Assembly: GCA_003153155.1 (NCBI GenBank) | Contig: PLWV01000006.1 | Coordinates: 104,808-168,807, forward strand | Source of the DNA: Gallionella sp. | GTDB lineage: Bacteria; Pseudomonadota; Gammaproteobacteria; Burkholderiales; Gallionellaceae | Direction of reading: 5' to 3' | DNA: 64,000 nt | Part shown: positions 49,380-62,383 of the stretch, in pieces | Position numbering within the stretch: the first letter of the stretch is position 1 | Layout: the number at the start of each line of letters is the position of its first letter | Notes under the pieces: generated by a model | Databases searched by the model: none | Told to the model about the DNA's origin: nothing | Seen by the model: only the letters and a program-made list of their open reading frames with translations | Translations under genes and position numbers: made by a program

Positions 49380-50158
49380 CGAAGATATTAGCTGTAACCA
49401 ATCAGAAAGGCGGAGTGGGGAAGACCACAACTTCCGTGAATTTGGCCGCCAGTCTTGCCGCTGCCAAACAGCGCGTGTTACTGATCGACCTTGATCCGCA
49501 GGGCAATGCCACTATGGGCAGCGGCATCGACAAGCGTGATTTGCGGGCTAGCGTCTATGAAGTATTGTTGGGCAGCAAAACGATAGTTGAGGCGCGAACA
49601 CATTCTGAGGCTGGAAAATACGACCTGTTACCCGCCAATCGAGACTTGGCCGGTGCGGAAATCGAATTAGTAGATCTAGCTCACCGCGAAACGCGGCTGC
49701 GCGATGCGGTACAGCTGGTTGCTTCAGAATATGACTTTGTGCTGATCGACTGTCCTCCGGCTCTTAATTTGTTGACTCTGAATGGCTTATGCGCGGCCAA
49801 GTCGGTAATGATCCCGATGCAATGCGAATACTACGCGCTGGAGGGCTTGAGTGATCTCGTGAATACCATTCGAAAGGTACGCGCCAACTTGAACCCGGAT
49901 TTGGAAATCGAAGGATTGCTGCGCACCATGTTCGATCCGCGTAATGCTCTGGCACAGCAAGTCTCGGATCAATTGCAAGAACATTTTGGCAGTAAAGTTT
50001 ATCGCACCGTGATTCCGCGCAATGTGCGATTGGCAGAGGCGCCCAGCTATGGCGTGCCGGTGCTGTATCACGACAAATTATCCAAGGGAACACAGGCATA
50101 TCTGGCTTTGGCCGGGGAGTTATTGAATAACGCGGCGCAACCTGCTGCAACGGCATAA
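49376..50158 (+). CDS. parA: Chromosome partitioning ATPase ParA (Soj)
   Basis: 260 residues from the ATG at 49376 overlapping the rsmG stop as ATGA. KILAVTNQKGGVGKTTTSVNLAASL is the deviant Walker A, and VLIDCPPALNLLTLNGL the Walker B region. It binds DNA non-specifically and moves ParB-parS complexes. It is directly upstream of parB. Confidence 0.96.
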   Translation: MTKILAVTNQKGGVGKTTTSVNLAASLAAAKQRVLLIDLDPQGNATMGSGIDKRDLRASVYEVLLGSKTIVEARTHSEAGKYDLLPANRDLAGAEIELVDLAHRETRLRDAVQLVASEYDFVLIDCPPALNLLTLNGLCAAKSVMIPMQCEYYALEGLSDLVNTIRKVRANLNPDLEIEGLLRTMFDPRNALAQQVSDQLQEHFGSKVYRTVIPRNVRLAEAPSYGVPVLYHDKLSKGTQAYLALAGELLNNAAQPAATA

Positions 50159-50169
50159 AGGGATTGATC

Positions 50170-51030
50170 ATGGTAAAGCTGCACAAGGGATTGGGACGCG
50201 GACTGGATGCGTTGTTATCAGGTGGCAAAAGCGAAAAAGATGAGGTGATGCGTGATTTGAATGTCACACTACTCAGGCCGGGCAAATATCAACCACGTAC
50301 GCATATGGATGTGGCATCGCTGAACGACCTGGCGGCTTCGATCAAAGCCCAGGGAATCATGCAGCCGATTCTGGTGCGGCAACTTGCCGATAGCGGTTAT
50401 GAAATCATTGCGGGTGAACGGCGCTGGCGCGCCGCGCAATTGGCGGGGCTGACACATGTGCCGGTGCTGGTACGCAGCGTACCGGATAATGCGGCACTGG
50501 CGATGGCGCTGATTGAAAATATCCAGCGTGAAAACCTGAATCCGCTGGAGGAGGCGGTAGGTATTCAGCGATTAATTGATGAATTCAAAATGACTCATCA
50601 TATAGCCGCTGAGGCGGTAGGACGTTCACGCAGCGCTACCAGCAATTTGTTGCGTCTATTAAAACTACCCAAAGCCGTGCAGAACATGCTGATGGAAAAC
50701 AAGCTGGATATGGGGCATGCGCGCGCATTGTTGTCGCTGGAAAGCGCGCAGCAGATATTGCTGGCAAATAAAATTGTGATGGAACAGCTTTCTGTGCGCG
50801 AAGCGGAAAAGCTTGTGCTGAAGCAAACTCGCGAGCCGGAAAAAGAAAAACAAAAGAAAACGACCAGGCTTAGCCGCGACACACAGCGCTTGCAGGAAGA
50901 AATGAGCGCGTATCTCGGAACGCGCATGGAAATTAAGCCGGGCAACAAAGGCGGAGGCAAGCTGGTCATCGAATATGCGAACCATGATCAACTCGATGAA
51001 TTCCTGAGCAGGCTCAAAAAGGGCAAATAA
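50170..51030 (+). CDS. parB: Chromosome partitioning CTPase/DNA-binding protein ParB (Spo0J)
   Basis: 286 residues from the ATG at 50170; a TTG at 50164 is possible. KGLGRGLDALLSG start, YEIIAGERRWRAAQLAGL (CTP-binding GERR), ALIENIQRENLNPLEEA and the helix-turn-helix AAEAVGRSRSATSNLLRLLKLP that reads parS. The two parS sites at 40226 and 46768 are its likely targets. Confidence 0.96.
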   Translation: MVKLHKGLGRGLDALLSGGKSEKDEVMRDLNVTLLRPGKYQPRTHMDVASLNDLAASIKAQGIMQPILVRQLADSGYEIIAGERRWRAAQLAGLTHVPVLVRSVPDNAALAMALIENIQRENLNPLEEAVGIQRLIDEFKMTHHIAAEAVGRSRSATSNLLRLLKLPKAVQNMLMENKLDMGHARALLSLESAQQILLANKIVMEQLSVREAEKLVLKQTREPEKEKQKKTTRLSRDTQRLQEEMSAYLGTRMEIKPGNKGGGKLVIEYANHDQLDEFLSRLKKGK

Positions 51031-51031
51031 C

Positions 51032-52376
<1,345 letters not shown>

Positions 52377-52417
52377 AATCGGTTTTATCAACTTTACTTT
52401 TTTAACAGGAGAAATAA

Positions 52418-52660
<243 letters not shown>

Positions 52661-52703
52661 GTCTTCCCGGGCGACAACGTATAACTAAAGAAAGGTAGCT
52701 TGC

Positions 52704-53174
52704 ATGAATATCAATGCAACTCTTCTAGCTCAGACGATCATGTTCGCGCTGTTTGTGTGGTTCTGCATGAAATTTGTCTGGCCCCCCATTATGGCCGCGC
52801 TGGATCAACGCAAAAAGCAAATCGCCGACGGTTTGGCAGATGCCGAGAGAGCGAAGCTCGACTTGGAGTTGGCCGCCAATCGTTCTGCGGAAATTTTGCG
52901 TGAGGCGAAGGAAAAGGTCAGTGAAATTGTGAACAATGGCGAAAAGCGCGCCAGTGAAATTGTCGAAACAGCCAAGGTGCAAGCCAAGGTAGAAGGCGAT
53001 CGCATCATCGCCGGCGCCAAGGCGGAAATCGATCAGGAAGTGTTTCGTGCCAAAGAGCAGCTGCGCACCCAGGTGTCGGCAATTGCGCTGGCTGGCGCGA
53101 GTAAAATCCTCGGTCGTGAAATTGACGCCAAGGCTCACAACGACCTGCTCGATAAACTGGTTTCGGAAATCTAA
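52704..53174 (+). CDS. atpF: F-type ATP synthase subunit b
   Basis: 156 residues: a single N-terminal TM ([24 protein letters not shown]) and a long charged alpha-helical stalk rich in A/E/K, as expected for the peripheral stalk dimer. Confidence 0.96.
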   Translation: MNINATLLAQTIMFALFVWFCMKFVWPPIMAALDQRKKQIADGLADAERAKLDLELAANRSAEILREAKEKVSEIVNNGEKRASEIVETAKVQAKVEGDRIIAGAKAEIDQEVFRAKEQLRTQVSAIALAGASKILGREIDAKAHNDLLDKLVSEI

Positions 53175-53179
53175 ACACC

Positions 53180-53713
53180 ATGTCTCAAGCTATTACTACT
53201 GCACGACCCTATGCCCAGGCGGCATTTGAAGAAGCGCAAAAGCTGGCGGACTTGAAAGGCTGGTCGGAGGTGCTCGTGTCTCTAGCCGAGGCGATCTGCC
53301 ACCCTGAAGTTCGCGCAGTAGTTACCAGCCCAAGGGTTGCCAAATCGCAAGTCGAAAACCTGATGGAGGGTTTGTTGGGTGGACAGGCAAAAGTTCAACA
53401 GCGCAACTTCGTTCGGGTGCTGGTGGATAACCAGCGTCTGCTTTTGCTTCCGGAAATTGTTGCTATCTTCGAAGCACTGCGGGCGGAAGCGGAAAAAACC
53501 GTAAATGTAGTGGTTGACTCCGCGTTTGAATTGTCTGCCGCACAACAAGAAAAAATCATTAGTTCGCTGAAAGCGCGGATGGGCCGCAAAATCAAGCTGG
53601 TCTGTAAAGTCAATAAAGAATTGTTGGGCGGTGTGGTAATTCGTGCCGGAGACAAGGTGATCGATGGTTCTGCCCGCACTCGCCTTGGCGAAATGGCAAA
53701 CGCGCTGGCCTGA
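53180..53713 (+). CDS. atpH: F-type ATP synthase subunit delta
   Basis: 177 residues. [27 protein letters not shown] at the N-terminus and [38 protein letters not shown] at the C-terminus are delta/OSCP signatures. It links the b stalk to F1. Confidence 0.96.
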   Translation: MSQAITTARPYAQAAFEEAQKLADLKGWSEVLVSLAEAICHPEVRAVVTSPRVAKSQVENLMEGLLGGQAKVQQRNFVRVLVDNQRLLLLPEIVAIFEALRAEAEKTVNVVVDSAFELSAAQQEKIISSLKARMGRKIKLVCKVNKELLGGVVIRAGDKVIDGSARTRLGEMANALA

Positions 53714-53754
53714 TAAGGGAACCTCCCAAAGATTTATCAAGACAAGGAAATCCG

Positions 53755-55296
53755 ATGAAACTCAATCCTTCTGAAATTAGCAATTTAATACGCAGTCGCA
53801 TCGAAAACTTCGAGGCACTGACGCAAGCACGTACCGAGGGTACAGTGGTCAGTGTCACCGACGGTATCGTCCGCGTACACGGGCTTTCCGACGTGATGCA
53901 AGGTGAAATGCTGGAATTTCCCGGCAACACTTTCGGTTTGGCACTGAATTTGGAGCGCGATTCCGTCGGCGCGGTGGTGCTCGGTGAATATGAGCACATC
54001 ACCGAAGGAGACACGGTCAAATGTACCGGACGAATTCTGGAAGTGCCGGTTGGACCGGAATTGCGCGGTCGTGTCGTGAATGCGCTGGGTCAGCCGATCG
54101 ATGGCAAAGGCCCGATCAACGCCAAGATGACCGACAAGATTGAAAAAGTCGCGCCGGGTGTAATCGCGCGTAAGTCAGTTGACCAGCCGGTGCAAACTGG
54201 TTTGAAATCGATTGACTCCATGGTTCCGGTGGGTCGCGGACAGCGCGAGCTGATTATCGGCGACCGTCAAACCGGCAAGACTGCCGTTGCGGTGGATGCC
54301 ATCATCAATCAAAAAGGTCAGAACATGACCTGCGTCTACGTTGCGATCGGCCAAAAAGCATCGACCGTTGTCAACGTGGTGCGCAAGCTGGAAGAGCACG
54401 GCGCGCTGGGGTACACCATCGTGGTCGTCGCGACCGCTTCGGATTCGGCCGCGATGCAATTCCTGGCGCCTTATGCCGGTTGCACCATGGGCGAATACTT
54501 CCGCGATCGCGGCGAAGATGCGCTGATCGTTTACGACGACTTGACCAAACAAGCTTGGGCATACCGACAAATATCATTGTTGCTGCGCCGTCCGCCCGGT
54601 CGCGAAGCTTATCCCGGCGACGTGTTCTATTTGCACTCCCGTTTGCTGGAGCGTGCGGCGCGCGTGAATGCAGACTATGTGGAAGCGTTCACCAAGGGCG
54701 CAGTCAAGGGCAAGACCGGTTCGCTGACTGCTTTGCCGATCATTGAGACACAGGCGGGGGACGTATCTGCTTTCGTGCCGACCAACGTGATTTCCATTAC
54801 CGACGGCCAGATCTTTTTGGAAGCCGATTTGTTCAACGCAGGTATCCGTCCCGCAATCAACGCCGGTATCTCGGTGTCCCGCGTGGGGGGCGCAGCGCAA
54901 ACCAAAGTAATCAAGAAGCTGGGTGGCGGTGTGCGTCTGGCACTGGCGCAATACCGTGAATTGGCGGCCTTCGCGCAGTTCGCTTCGGATCTGGATGAAG
55001 CGACACGCAAACAACTCGAGCGCGGTCGTCTCGTCACTGAATTGATGAAGCAGTTGCAGTACTGTCCGTTGTCTGTCGCTGAAATGGCGGTCACGCTGTT
55101 TTCGGTTAACAAAGGCTACTTCGATGATGTGTCAGTGGCTAAAGCGCTGTCGTTCGAGTCTGTGTTGCACTCTCACCTGAAATCCAATAACAAGAGCTTG
55201 ATGGACGCGATCGAATCCAGCAAGGATCTGTCCGCCGATAATGAAAAATTGTTGTCTGCGGCGATCGAGAAATTCAAAGCTACAGCTGTTTACTAA
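53755..55296 (+). CDS. atpA: F-type ATP synthase subunit alpha
   Basis: 513 residues. Walker [14 protein letters not shown] (about 170-182), [17 protein letters not shown] (signature near 365-381). Non-catalytic nucleotide-binding F1 subunit. Full length, in conserved operon order. Confidence 0.98.
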   Translation: MKLNPSEISNLIRSRIENFEALTQARTEGTVVSVTDGIVRVHGLSDVMQGEMLEFPGNTFGLALNLERDSVGAVVLGEYEHITEGDTVKCTGRILEVPVGPELRGRVVNALGQPIDGKGPINAKMTDKIEKVAPGVIARKSVDQPVQTGLKSIDSMVPVGRGQRELIIGDRQTGKTAVAVDAIINQKGQNMTCVYVAIGQKASTVVNVVRKLEEHGALGYTIVVVATASDSAAMQFLAPYAGCTMGEYFRDRGEDALIVYDDLTKQAWAYRQISLLLRRPPGREAYPGDVFYLHSRLLERAARVNADYVEAFTKGAVKGKTGSLTALPIIETQAGDVSAFVPTNVISITDGQIFLEADLFNAGIRPAINAGISVSRVGGAAQTKVIKKLGGGVRLALAQYRELAAFAQFASDLDEATRKQLERGRLVTELMKQLQYCPLSVAEMAVTLFSVNKGYFDDVSVAKALSFESVLHSHLKSNNKSLMDAIESSKDLSADNEKLLSAAIEKFKATAVY

Positions 55297-55309
55297 GGCG
55301 GGGTGAGAA

Positions 55310-56176
55310 ATGGCTGGCAGTAAAGAGATACGCACGAAGATCAAGAGTGTAGAAAATACACGCAAGATTACGCGCGCCATGGAAATGGTCGCCGCAGCCA
55401 AGATGCGTAAAGCGCAAGAACGTATGCGCGCGGCCCGCCCCTATGCAGAAAAAATCCGCGCCGTTGCTGCGCACCTGTCGCGCGCCAACCCTGAGTACAA
55501 GCATCCGTTTCTGGTAAAGCGCGAAGGGATCAAGAACATCGGCCTGATCATAGTGACTTCGGACAAAGGTCTGTGCGGTGGATTGAATACCAACGTTCTG
55601 CGCCTTGCCGTAAGCCGCATGAAGGCGTGGGAAGGCGAAGGCAAGGGCATCATGGTTTGCCCGATCGGCAACAAGGGCATGGGTTTCATGTCGCGTATCG
55701 GTGCCAGGGTCAAATCTAGCCTGAACGGGTTGGGTGACACGCCGCACATCGACAAATTGATCGGCGCGGTGAAGGTGATGCTGGATGCCTATACGGCGGG
55801 CGAGATCGACGCGATACATATCAGCTACAACCAGTTCATCAACACCATGAAGCAAGAGCCATGCATGGAGCAATTGTTGCCGCTGAGCGGTGAGCAGATG
55901 GGAACCGCAGAGGGCAACTGGGACTATATCTATGAGCCTGATGCTAAACAGGTGATCGATGCGCTGCTAGTGCGCTACATCGAGTCCCTGGTTTACCAGT
56001 CCGTGGTTGAAAACATGGCCTCCGAGCAGAGTTCGCGTATGGTAGCAATGAAGGCCGCATCGGATAACGCCAAGAGCGTGATTGCAGATCTCAAGTTGGT
56101 TTATAACAAGGCGCGTCAAGCGGCGATTACCCGCGAAATTTCGGAAATCTGTAGCGGCGCGGCAGCGGTTGGTTAA
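55310..56176 (+). CDS. atpG: F-type ATP synthase subunit gamma
   Basis: 288 residues. [33 protein letters not shown] at the start and [22 protein letters not shown] at the end are the paired helices of the rotor shaft and family signature. Confidence 0.97.
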   Translation: MAGSKEIRTKIKSVENTRKITRAMEMVAAAKMRKAQERMRAARPYAEKIRAVAAHLSRANPEYKHPFLVKREGIKNIGLIIVTSDKGLCGGLNTNVLRLAVSRMKAWEGEGKGIMVCPIGNKGMGFMSRIGARVKSSLNGLGDTPHIDKLIGAVKVMLDAYTAGEIDAIHISYNQFINTMKQEPCMEQLLPLSGEQMGTAEGNWDYIYEPDAKQVIDALLVRYIESLVYQSVVENMASEQSSRMVAMKAASDNAKSVIADLKLVYNKARQAAITREISEICSGAAAVG

Positions 56177-56210
56177 TTTTAAAGATAGCAGCAACACAAA
56201 ATTTATTTAG

Positions 56211-57647
<1,437 letters not shown>

Positions 57648-57681
57648 TCCAAAAGCACTGCAATTATAACCGGAGCAATTC

Positions 57682-58110
57682 ATGGCAATGACCGTACATG
57701 TCGACGTAGTTAGCGCGGAAGCGTCTATCTTCTCAGGGCTGGCAGAAATGGTAGTGGTTCCCGGGGAGATGGGCGAACTGGGTATTTATCCGCGTCATAC
57801 TGCATTGATGACACGCATCAAACCCGGCTCGGTCAGAATCAAGCGGCCAGACCAGGAACAGGAAGAGCTCATCTACGTGTCCGGCGGTATGCTTGAGATA
57901 CAGCCCGGTGTCGTAACCATTTTGGCCGACACTGCGATCCGCGGCGGGGATTTGGATGAAGTTCGTGCGTTACAAGCCAAGCAAGACGCCGAGGAAGCAA
58001 TGAAGAATCGCAGCTCTGATATCGACTATGCTCAAGCCCAAGCCGAATTGGCTGAAGCGATTGCACAGCTAGCGGCAATCAAGCAACTGCGCAATCGTAG
58101 CGGACATTAA
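57682..58110 (+). CDS. atpC: F-type ATP synthase subunit epsilon
   Basis: 142 residues: beta-sandwich [47 protein letters not shown] and C-terminal two-helix part ([20 protein letters not shown]). Last gene of the operon, followed by a terminator 23 bp downstream. Confidence 0.96.
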   Translation: MAMTVHVDVVSAEASIFSGLAEMVVVPGEMGELGIYPRHTALMTRIKPGSVRIKRPDQEQEELIYVSGGMLEIQPGVVTILADTAIRGGDLDEVRALQAKQDAEEAMKNRSSDIDYAQAQAELAEAIAQLAAIKQLRNRSGH

Positions 58111-58133
58111 GCCTTAAGCTTAGGGAGTACCAG

Positions 58134-58159
58134 AAAAGCAGCTTCGGCTGCTTTTTTTT
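58134..58159 (+). terminator. Rho-independent terminator of the atp operon
   Basis: Stem AAAAGCAGC / GCTGCTTTT with a TTCG tetraloop (58143-58146), followed by an eight-T run. A textbook intrinsic terminator after atpC. Confidence 0.95.
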
Positions 58160-58244
58160 CACCACTGCTATAGGGTCAATATATGCGGTTAAAGAAATCG
58201 GGGTCGAACATTTCACAATAGGCTTGATTCAACCACAGGCAATT

Positions 58245-58862
58245 CTACTCAAGTCCATTGGGGGATTTGTTTTCCTTCGCACGCCACACCAACATGCGGT
58301 TATTGGAGGGCATGGCGATATCGCGCAGCAAGTCCAGGCCATGGGATGCGGCAAGCCGGTTCACCGCTTCAAAATCCCGCACGCCGCTGCTGGGGTCGCG
58401 TGACTTGAGCCAAGTATCGAAACGGGCATTGCTTTCGGAAGTGAAATGCCCGCCGTAATTGTATGGCCCATAAAAGCATACGCATCCACCCGGCGTTATG
58501 ATCCGCTCAATATGCGCAAACAGAAGTTCTACTTCCGGCCACGAAATGATGTGCACGGTGTTGGCGTTGAATATGGCATCCACCGGCTCGATGGGCCAGC
58601 GCGCTTCATTCACGTCTGCAGACAACGGCGCTAATACATTGGGCAGCTGCGCTTCGTCCAGCCAGGCTTGAATACTCGCATGATGCTGAGCCAATTCGCT
58701 GGTTTGCCAAATCAGATGCGGTAGTTCTCGGCCAAAGTACACGGCGTGCTGGCCGGTACCGCTGGCAATTTCCAGCACTCGTTTTCGTTCGGCGAAAACT
58801 TCTTTCAGCACAGCCAGAATGGGCGCCTTATTTTTTTCGCAGGATTCGGAATAAGATTTCAT
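58245..58862 (-). CDS. DUF938 family SAM-dependent methyltransferase-like protein
   Basis: 205 residues. KRVLEIASGTGQHAVYFGRELPHLIWQTSEL (motif I, about 27-57), DAIFNANTVHIISWPEVELLFAHI and CVCFYGPYNYGGHFTSESNARFDTWLKSRDPSSGVRDFE are the DUF938 blocks. The substrate is not known. It is convergent with the atp operon and divergent from the next gene. Confidence 0.88.
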   Translation of the reverse strand: MKSYSESCEKNKAPILAVLKEVFAERKRVLEIASGTGQHAVYFGRELPHLIWQTSELAQHHASIQAWLDEAQLPNVLAPLSADVNEARWPIEPVDAIFNANTVHIISWPEVELLFAHIERIITPGGCVCFYGPYNYGGHFTSESNARFDTWLKSRDPSSGVRDFEAVNRLAASHGLDLLRDIAMPSNNRMLVWRAKENKSPNGLE

Positions 58863-58932
58863 AAAGTTGTTTGCAAATTCGTCGGCTTATTGTAGCAAGC
58901 AGATAGAATATGCCGCTACTGGTTAGAACCTC

Positions 58933-60063
58933 ATGAATGCGCCCGCACTGAAAATAATCGAGAACCTCGCGGATATTCCCGCAGCGCAATGGGACGCGCT
59001 GGCGGGGAATGATCCATTTCTTTCGCATGCCTACTTGTATGCGCTGCAAGAAAGCGGCTGCGCCACGGCGCAATTCGGCTGGCAAGCGCAATTTCTCACC
59101 TTGTGGCAGGACGGAAAATTGCTGGGTGCGATGCCGCTTTATCTGAAGATGAACTCGTATGGCGAGCACGTGTTCGATTTTGCATGGGCCGACGCCTATC
59201 ACCGGCACGGCCTGCGTTATTATCCCAAACTGGTGTGCACCGTGCCTTACACGCCAGTCACCGGGGCACGACTGCTGGCCGAATCGCCTGAAGTGCGCGG
59301 ATTGCTGCTCCGTTCCGCCCTGCAATTCGCAACAGAAATCGGTGTGTCGTCGCTGCATTGTTTATTCCCTGATGAAGCCGATACGCTGTTGATGCAGCAA
59401 CAGGGAATGATGCTGCGCCAGGACGTGCAATTCCATTGGCAGAATCCAGGCTATCGTGACTTTGACGCTTTTCTTGTCGAGCTGAGCCGCGACAAGCGCA
59501 AGCGCATCAAACAAGAGCGGCGCAAGGTCAGAGAGGCGGGAATACAACTTCAATGCATCACCGGGGAAAACGCCACGCCAGATCAGTGGGCTTTTTTTGC
59601 CGCGTGTTATGCCCATACCCGGCAACAGCACCATTCCCCGCCGGCGCTGAATTTGGACTTCTTTATGCGCATTGGAGCCTCGATGCCTCAGCAAGCTTTG
59701 CTCGTTATCGCGGCGCGCGACGGGCGACCGATCGCAAGCGCCCTCAATTTTTTTACCCAAGATGTGTTGTATGGGCGCTCATGGGGCGCGCTTGAATATC
59801 ACCCTGGTCTGCATTTCGAGACTTGCTACTACCAAGCGATAGAGTTTTGCATTGCGCGCAAAATAAAAACTTTCGAGGGCGGTGCTCAGGGCGAGCATAA
59901 ATTGGCACGCGGGTTCCTGCCAGTGACTACCAAGTCTGCGCACTGGCTGGCACACCCCGAATTTTCGCGTGCAGTGGAAGATTTTTTAAAACTCGAGGCC
60001 AGCGCCGTCTCTCAGTATATGGACGAGCTCAATGAAAGAAACCCATTCAAGCACCAGCCGTGA
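58933..60063 (+). CDS. FemAB/GNAT-like protein (peptidogalycan biosynthesis family, PF04339 type)
   Basis: 376 residues. PFLSHAYLYALQESGCA, FAWADAYHRHGLRYYPKLVCTVPYTPVTG, SRDKRKRIKQERRKV, YGRSWGALEYHPGLHFETCYYQAIEFCIAR and FEGGAQGEHKLARGFLPV are the conserved blocks of this GNAT-fold family. The name of the family is historical; the reaction is uncertain (possible acyl/aminoacyl transfer). Confidence 0.87.
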   Translation: MNAPALKIIENLADIPAAQWDALAGNDPFLSHAYLYALQESGCATAQFGWQAQFLTLWQDGKLLGAMPLYLKMNSYGEHVFDFAWADAYHRHGLRYYPKLVCTVPYTPVTGARLLAESPEVRGLLLRSALQFATEIGVSSLHCLFPDEADTLLMQQQGMMLRQDVQFHWQNPGYRDFDAFLVELSRDKRKRIKQERRKVREAGIQLQCITGENATPDQWAFFAACYAHTRQQHHSPPALNLDFFMRIGASMPQQALLVIAARDGRPIASALNFFTQDVLYGRSWGALEYHPGLHFETCYYQAIEFCIARKIKTFEGGAQGEHKLARGFLPVTTKSAHWLAHPEFSRAVEDFLKLEASAVSQYMDELNERNPFKHQP

Positions 60064-60139
60064 TTCCGGGACGGATGCGATAACATTTTTATTTCTACAA
60101 CCGCTGACTCGAAATATAGATGTTTAATTTGCCGCACAC

Positions 60140-60646
60140 TTATTTGGCAAGCAGCAGCCTTCCAAGACGTTCGAATAGGATCCAGACCGCGAGGAACACC
60201 AACCAAATGGCGACGCCGATAATAAGGGCAAATACGACACTCTCTACAGTTAAATTAAAAGAGGGTGAAAATATTTCCCAGGTTGCGCGTGCAATGAGCG
60301 GATCCGCCTTGGTAAGCAGATAAACCATCTGATGAAACAAATCCGTGTTGAGCGCTTGAAGCGCTTGCCTTAATTGTTCGGCAGAAACAACCATTGCTTG
60401 CAAGGCCGCACCCTCGTCATGAAAAGTAGAGTCAGCGCTGGTAAGGTGATGTTGAATGAGCTCCTGAAGACTACCATGATGAAATTGATTGGCGATTTCC
60501 TGGAACGGTGCAAGATCCTGCAGTACCTGATCGAGCCGACCGCCGACGCGTTGTCGATACTGCGCAATGAAACTTGGGATGCAGCCGGCCGCAACGACAC
60601 CTACCACCAGAATGATACGGTCCAAAATCCCGCGGATGAAAGCCAT
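60140..60646 (-). CDS. DUF2937 family membrane protein
   Basis: 168 residues with TMs at about 8-28 (RIILVVGVVAAGCIPSFIAQY) and 135-160, and a helical intervening region (QRVGGRLDQVLQDLAPFQEIANQFH). This layout matches DUF2937. Function unknown. A GTTAGGC box, the right-hand core of attC sites, lies four bases upstream of its ATG on the same strand (60651-60657). Confidence 0.75.
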   Translation of the reverse strand: MAFIRGILDRIILVVGVVAAGCIPSFIAQYRQRVGGRLDQVLQDLAPFQEIANQFHHGSLQELIQHHLTSADSTFHDEGAALQAMVVSAEQLRQALQALNTDLFHQMVYLLTKADPLIARATWEIFSPSFNLTVESVVFALIIGVAIWLVFLAVWILFERLGRLLLAK

Positions 60647-60751
60647 AATCGCCTAACGAAGCTGTAGAAAAAGTATATTCATACCCACATCGTGCCGTGA
60701 ACCAGATGAAATATCAAGGTCGAACTGGAGGGCGATATTTTGGAGATGTAA

Positions 60752-60862
60752 ATGGCGCGTTACAAATACATCGACACCAGCCCCCGATTTCTTGCGGTTG
60801 GACGCGGAGTGGAAAATTTACTGCCTGGTGCACAACATCGAGAAGCTGGCACATCATGGGTA
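60752..60862 (+). mobile_element. Internally deleted IS1182-type transposase remnant
   Basis: The first 17 codons (MARYKYIDTSPRFLAV) match the N-terminus of IS1182-family transposases and the last 20 codons, in a different frame (AEWKIYCLVHNIEKLAHHG, stop at 60862), match their C-terminus. Only about 110 bp remain of a gene normally well over 1 kb. Family assignment rests on memory of conserved termini. Terminal inverted repeats could not be identified with confidence. Confidence 0.72.
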
Positions 60863-60952
60863 GGCACAGTAAAAGAGCGGGATAAAGCCTCCAATTGCGC
60901 CCGCAGTTTCACGCCCCTTGAAGCGCCGAGCCAAGCATACTGACGGCCGGAG

Positions 60953-61357
60953 TCATGGTGATTCCAGCAGGTTTTTCAAAGATGTTAAATCGCGCATGAC
61001 CCATTCCGCGTCTGCGACAAATTTTTCATCAGACATGGCAGGCAAACGGAACAACGTAAAAATGAGCTCGCAGCCGCTGCCGTTTGGAATGACGCGCATG
61101 GGAATATAAATCTGCAGCCCTGGCTTCGGGTATACCCAATGATCCAGAACCCCGAATTCATTGCGCTCCGTAAACCTGACCTTCACCGGACCTTCTGGTG
61201 TTTCGGCAACCCACTCGCCATTTACCTTCTTCAACGACTTACCCAACCCTGATGCCCACCGCAGGAAATTCTCCGGAACGGAGACGAAGTTGTATACGTC
61301 TTTGGCATCCCGGTTGATGGAAACGCTGAGATTACGCGATGGGTGCGTCGTCGCCAT
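60953..61357 (-). CDS. SRPBCC-family protein
   Basis: 134 residues from the ATG at 61357, which has GAGGAGATGCACTC upstream; the frame upstream to 61480 comes from a repeat element. SRNLSVSINRDAKDVYNFVSVPENFLRWASGLGKSL is the START/AHSA1-like first half (helix-grip fold with a ligand cavity), followed by WVAETPEGPVKVRFTERNEFGVLDHWV. Possible roles are lipid or small-molecule binding; unknown. It sits at the left end of the attC-bearing region and may be the last, attC-decayed cassette. Confidence 0.7.
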   Translation of the reverse strand: MATTHPSRNLSVSINRDAKDVYNFVSVPENFLRWASGLGKSLKKVNGEWVAETPEGPVKVRFTERNEFGVLDHWVYPKPGLQIYIPMRVIPNGSGCELIFTLFRLPAMSDEKFVADAEWVMRDLTSLKNLLESP

Positions 61358-61423
61358 GAGTGCATCTCCTCTACTATACATAGCGACAAAAGTGGAAAGC
61401 AGCTTGTGGTTCGATACATTTTC

Positions 61424-61472
61424 CGTTCGTCCTGAGTGCCGCGCGTAGCGCGGTGTATCGAAGGAGCGAACG
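61424..61472. repeat. Dispersed palindromic repeat element
   Basis: CGTTCGTCCT ... AGGAGCGAACG arms (about 10-11 bp, imperfect) enclose an inner perfect palindrome CCGCGC-gta-GCGCGG. The cgttcgtcctgag ... tcgaagg pattern resembles a small dispersed repeat common in proteobacterial intergenic regions. It lies between the SRPBCC gene and the attC site at 61513 and creates a spurious N-terminal extension of the SRPBCC frame. Confidence 0.6.
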
Positions 61473-61512
61473 AAAAACACTCACCACGAACGGTTGGGAT
61501 TTATGTCGCCAT

Positions 61513-61572
61513 GTATAACGCACGAATTAACCGGCGCGAGTCAGCGCGACCGAGTTGAATAGCTTGTCAGGT
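61513..61572 (-). other. attC: attC recombination site (cassette D, 3' of VIT-type gene)
   Basis: 60 bp. On the minus strand it begins ACCTGAC (R'') and ends GTTATAC (R'), with L-box-like TTCAACTCGG and CCGGTTAATTC arms that pair imperfectly and a central gctgactcgc. The spacing from CTGACA to TTCAA equals that of classical 59-base elements. Located 18 bp downstream of the VIT-type stop codon. Confidence 0.78.
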
Positions 61573-61590
61573 GGCATATCGCCGCTTCGC

Positions 61591-62286
61591 TCACGCAACC
61601 GCTCCAAACAGAGCGCCGACGCCAGCGGTCAACCCCATGGCCAGCGCACCCCAGAACGTGACACGCAGTGCACCCACCGTCAAAGGCGCTCCACCGGCGC
61701 GCGCAGCCACCCCGCCCAGAAGCGCGAGGAAAACGAGTGAAGTAGCTGAGACGAGGGGAATCAGGCTTGCCTCGGGGGCCAATAACGTGACTAAAAGGGG
61801 CATGGCGGCTCCAATAGCGAAACTGGCGGCCGAAGCAAAGGCAGCCTGAAGCGGACGCGCACTAAGCGTCTGGGAGATCCCGAGTTCGTCGCGGACATGT
61901 GCGCCGAGCGCGTCATGCGCCATGAGTTGATCGGCGACCTGTTTCGCAAGCGCAGGATCAAGACCCCGACGGACATAGATTGCCGCCAATTCTTTATGCT
62001 CGCCCGCATCGTCCGCCTTGAGTTCCTTGCGTTCAAGCTCGATGTCTGCCTTTTCGGTATCTGCCTGTGAGTGGACGGAGACATACTCGCCGGCAGCCAT
62101 CGACATGGCCCCGGCGACCAGGCCGGCAACCCCGGCGACCAATATGTTGCTGTGAGTTGCATGCGCGGCTGCAACACCCAGCACCAGGCTCGCTGTGGAA
62201 ACGATGCCATCATTCGCGCCCAATACCGCAGCGCGGAGCCAGCCGATGCGTTCAGTGCGGTGTCGTTCAAAGTGACGCGGACGCAT
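61591..62286 (-). CDS. VIT1/CCC1-family iron/manganese transporter (cassette D)
   Basis: 231 residues from the ATG at 62286, preceded by AGGAACTTCAAT; in-frame starts at 62310 and 62385 are less likely. RIGWLRAAVLGANDGIVSTASLVLGV is the first TM block with the family GANDGIVS motif, AGAMSMAAGEYVSVHSQADTEKADIELERKEL the second TM and metal-rich cytoplasmic loop, followed by three TMs. The family moves Fe2+ or Mn2+ out of the cytosol or into stores. The gene is flanked by attC sites on both sides, i.e. carried as an integron cassette. Confidence 0.88.
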   Translation of the reverse strand: MRPRHFERHRTERIGWLRAAVLGANDGIVSTASLVLGVAAAHATHSNILVAGVAGLVAGAMSMAAGEYVSVHSQADTEKADIELERKELKADDAGEHKELAAIYVRRGLDPALAKQVADQLMAHDALGAHVRDELGISQTLSARPLQAAFASAASFAIGAAMPLLVTLLAPEASLIPLVSATSLVFLALLGGVAARAGGAPLTVGALRVTFWGALAMGLTAGVGALFGAVA

Positions 62287-62383
62287 ATTGAAGTTCCTGG
62301 TTGTGATCATTGTTAATCCGTGAGAAAACAGCTTGCTTTCCCGCTGGGCTTCGGAGACATAGCGAGCGGACGGAGCCAACGCC

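Noticed and set aside
60140..60657. DUF2937 gene as a further integron cassette
   Set aside because: It has a GTTAGGC box upstream, but no attC-like site was found after its stop at 60140, so it is more likely flanking chromosome.
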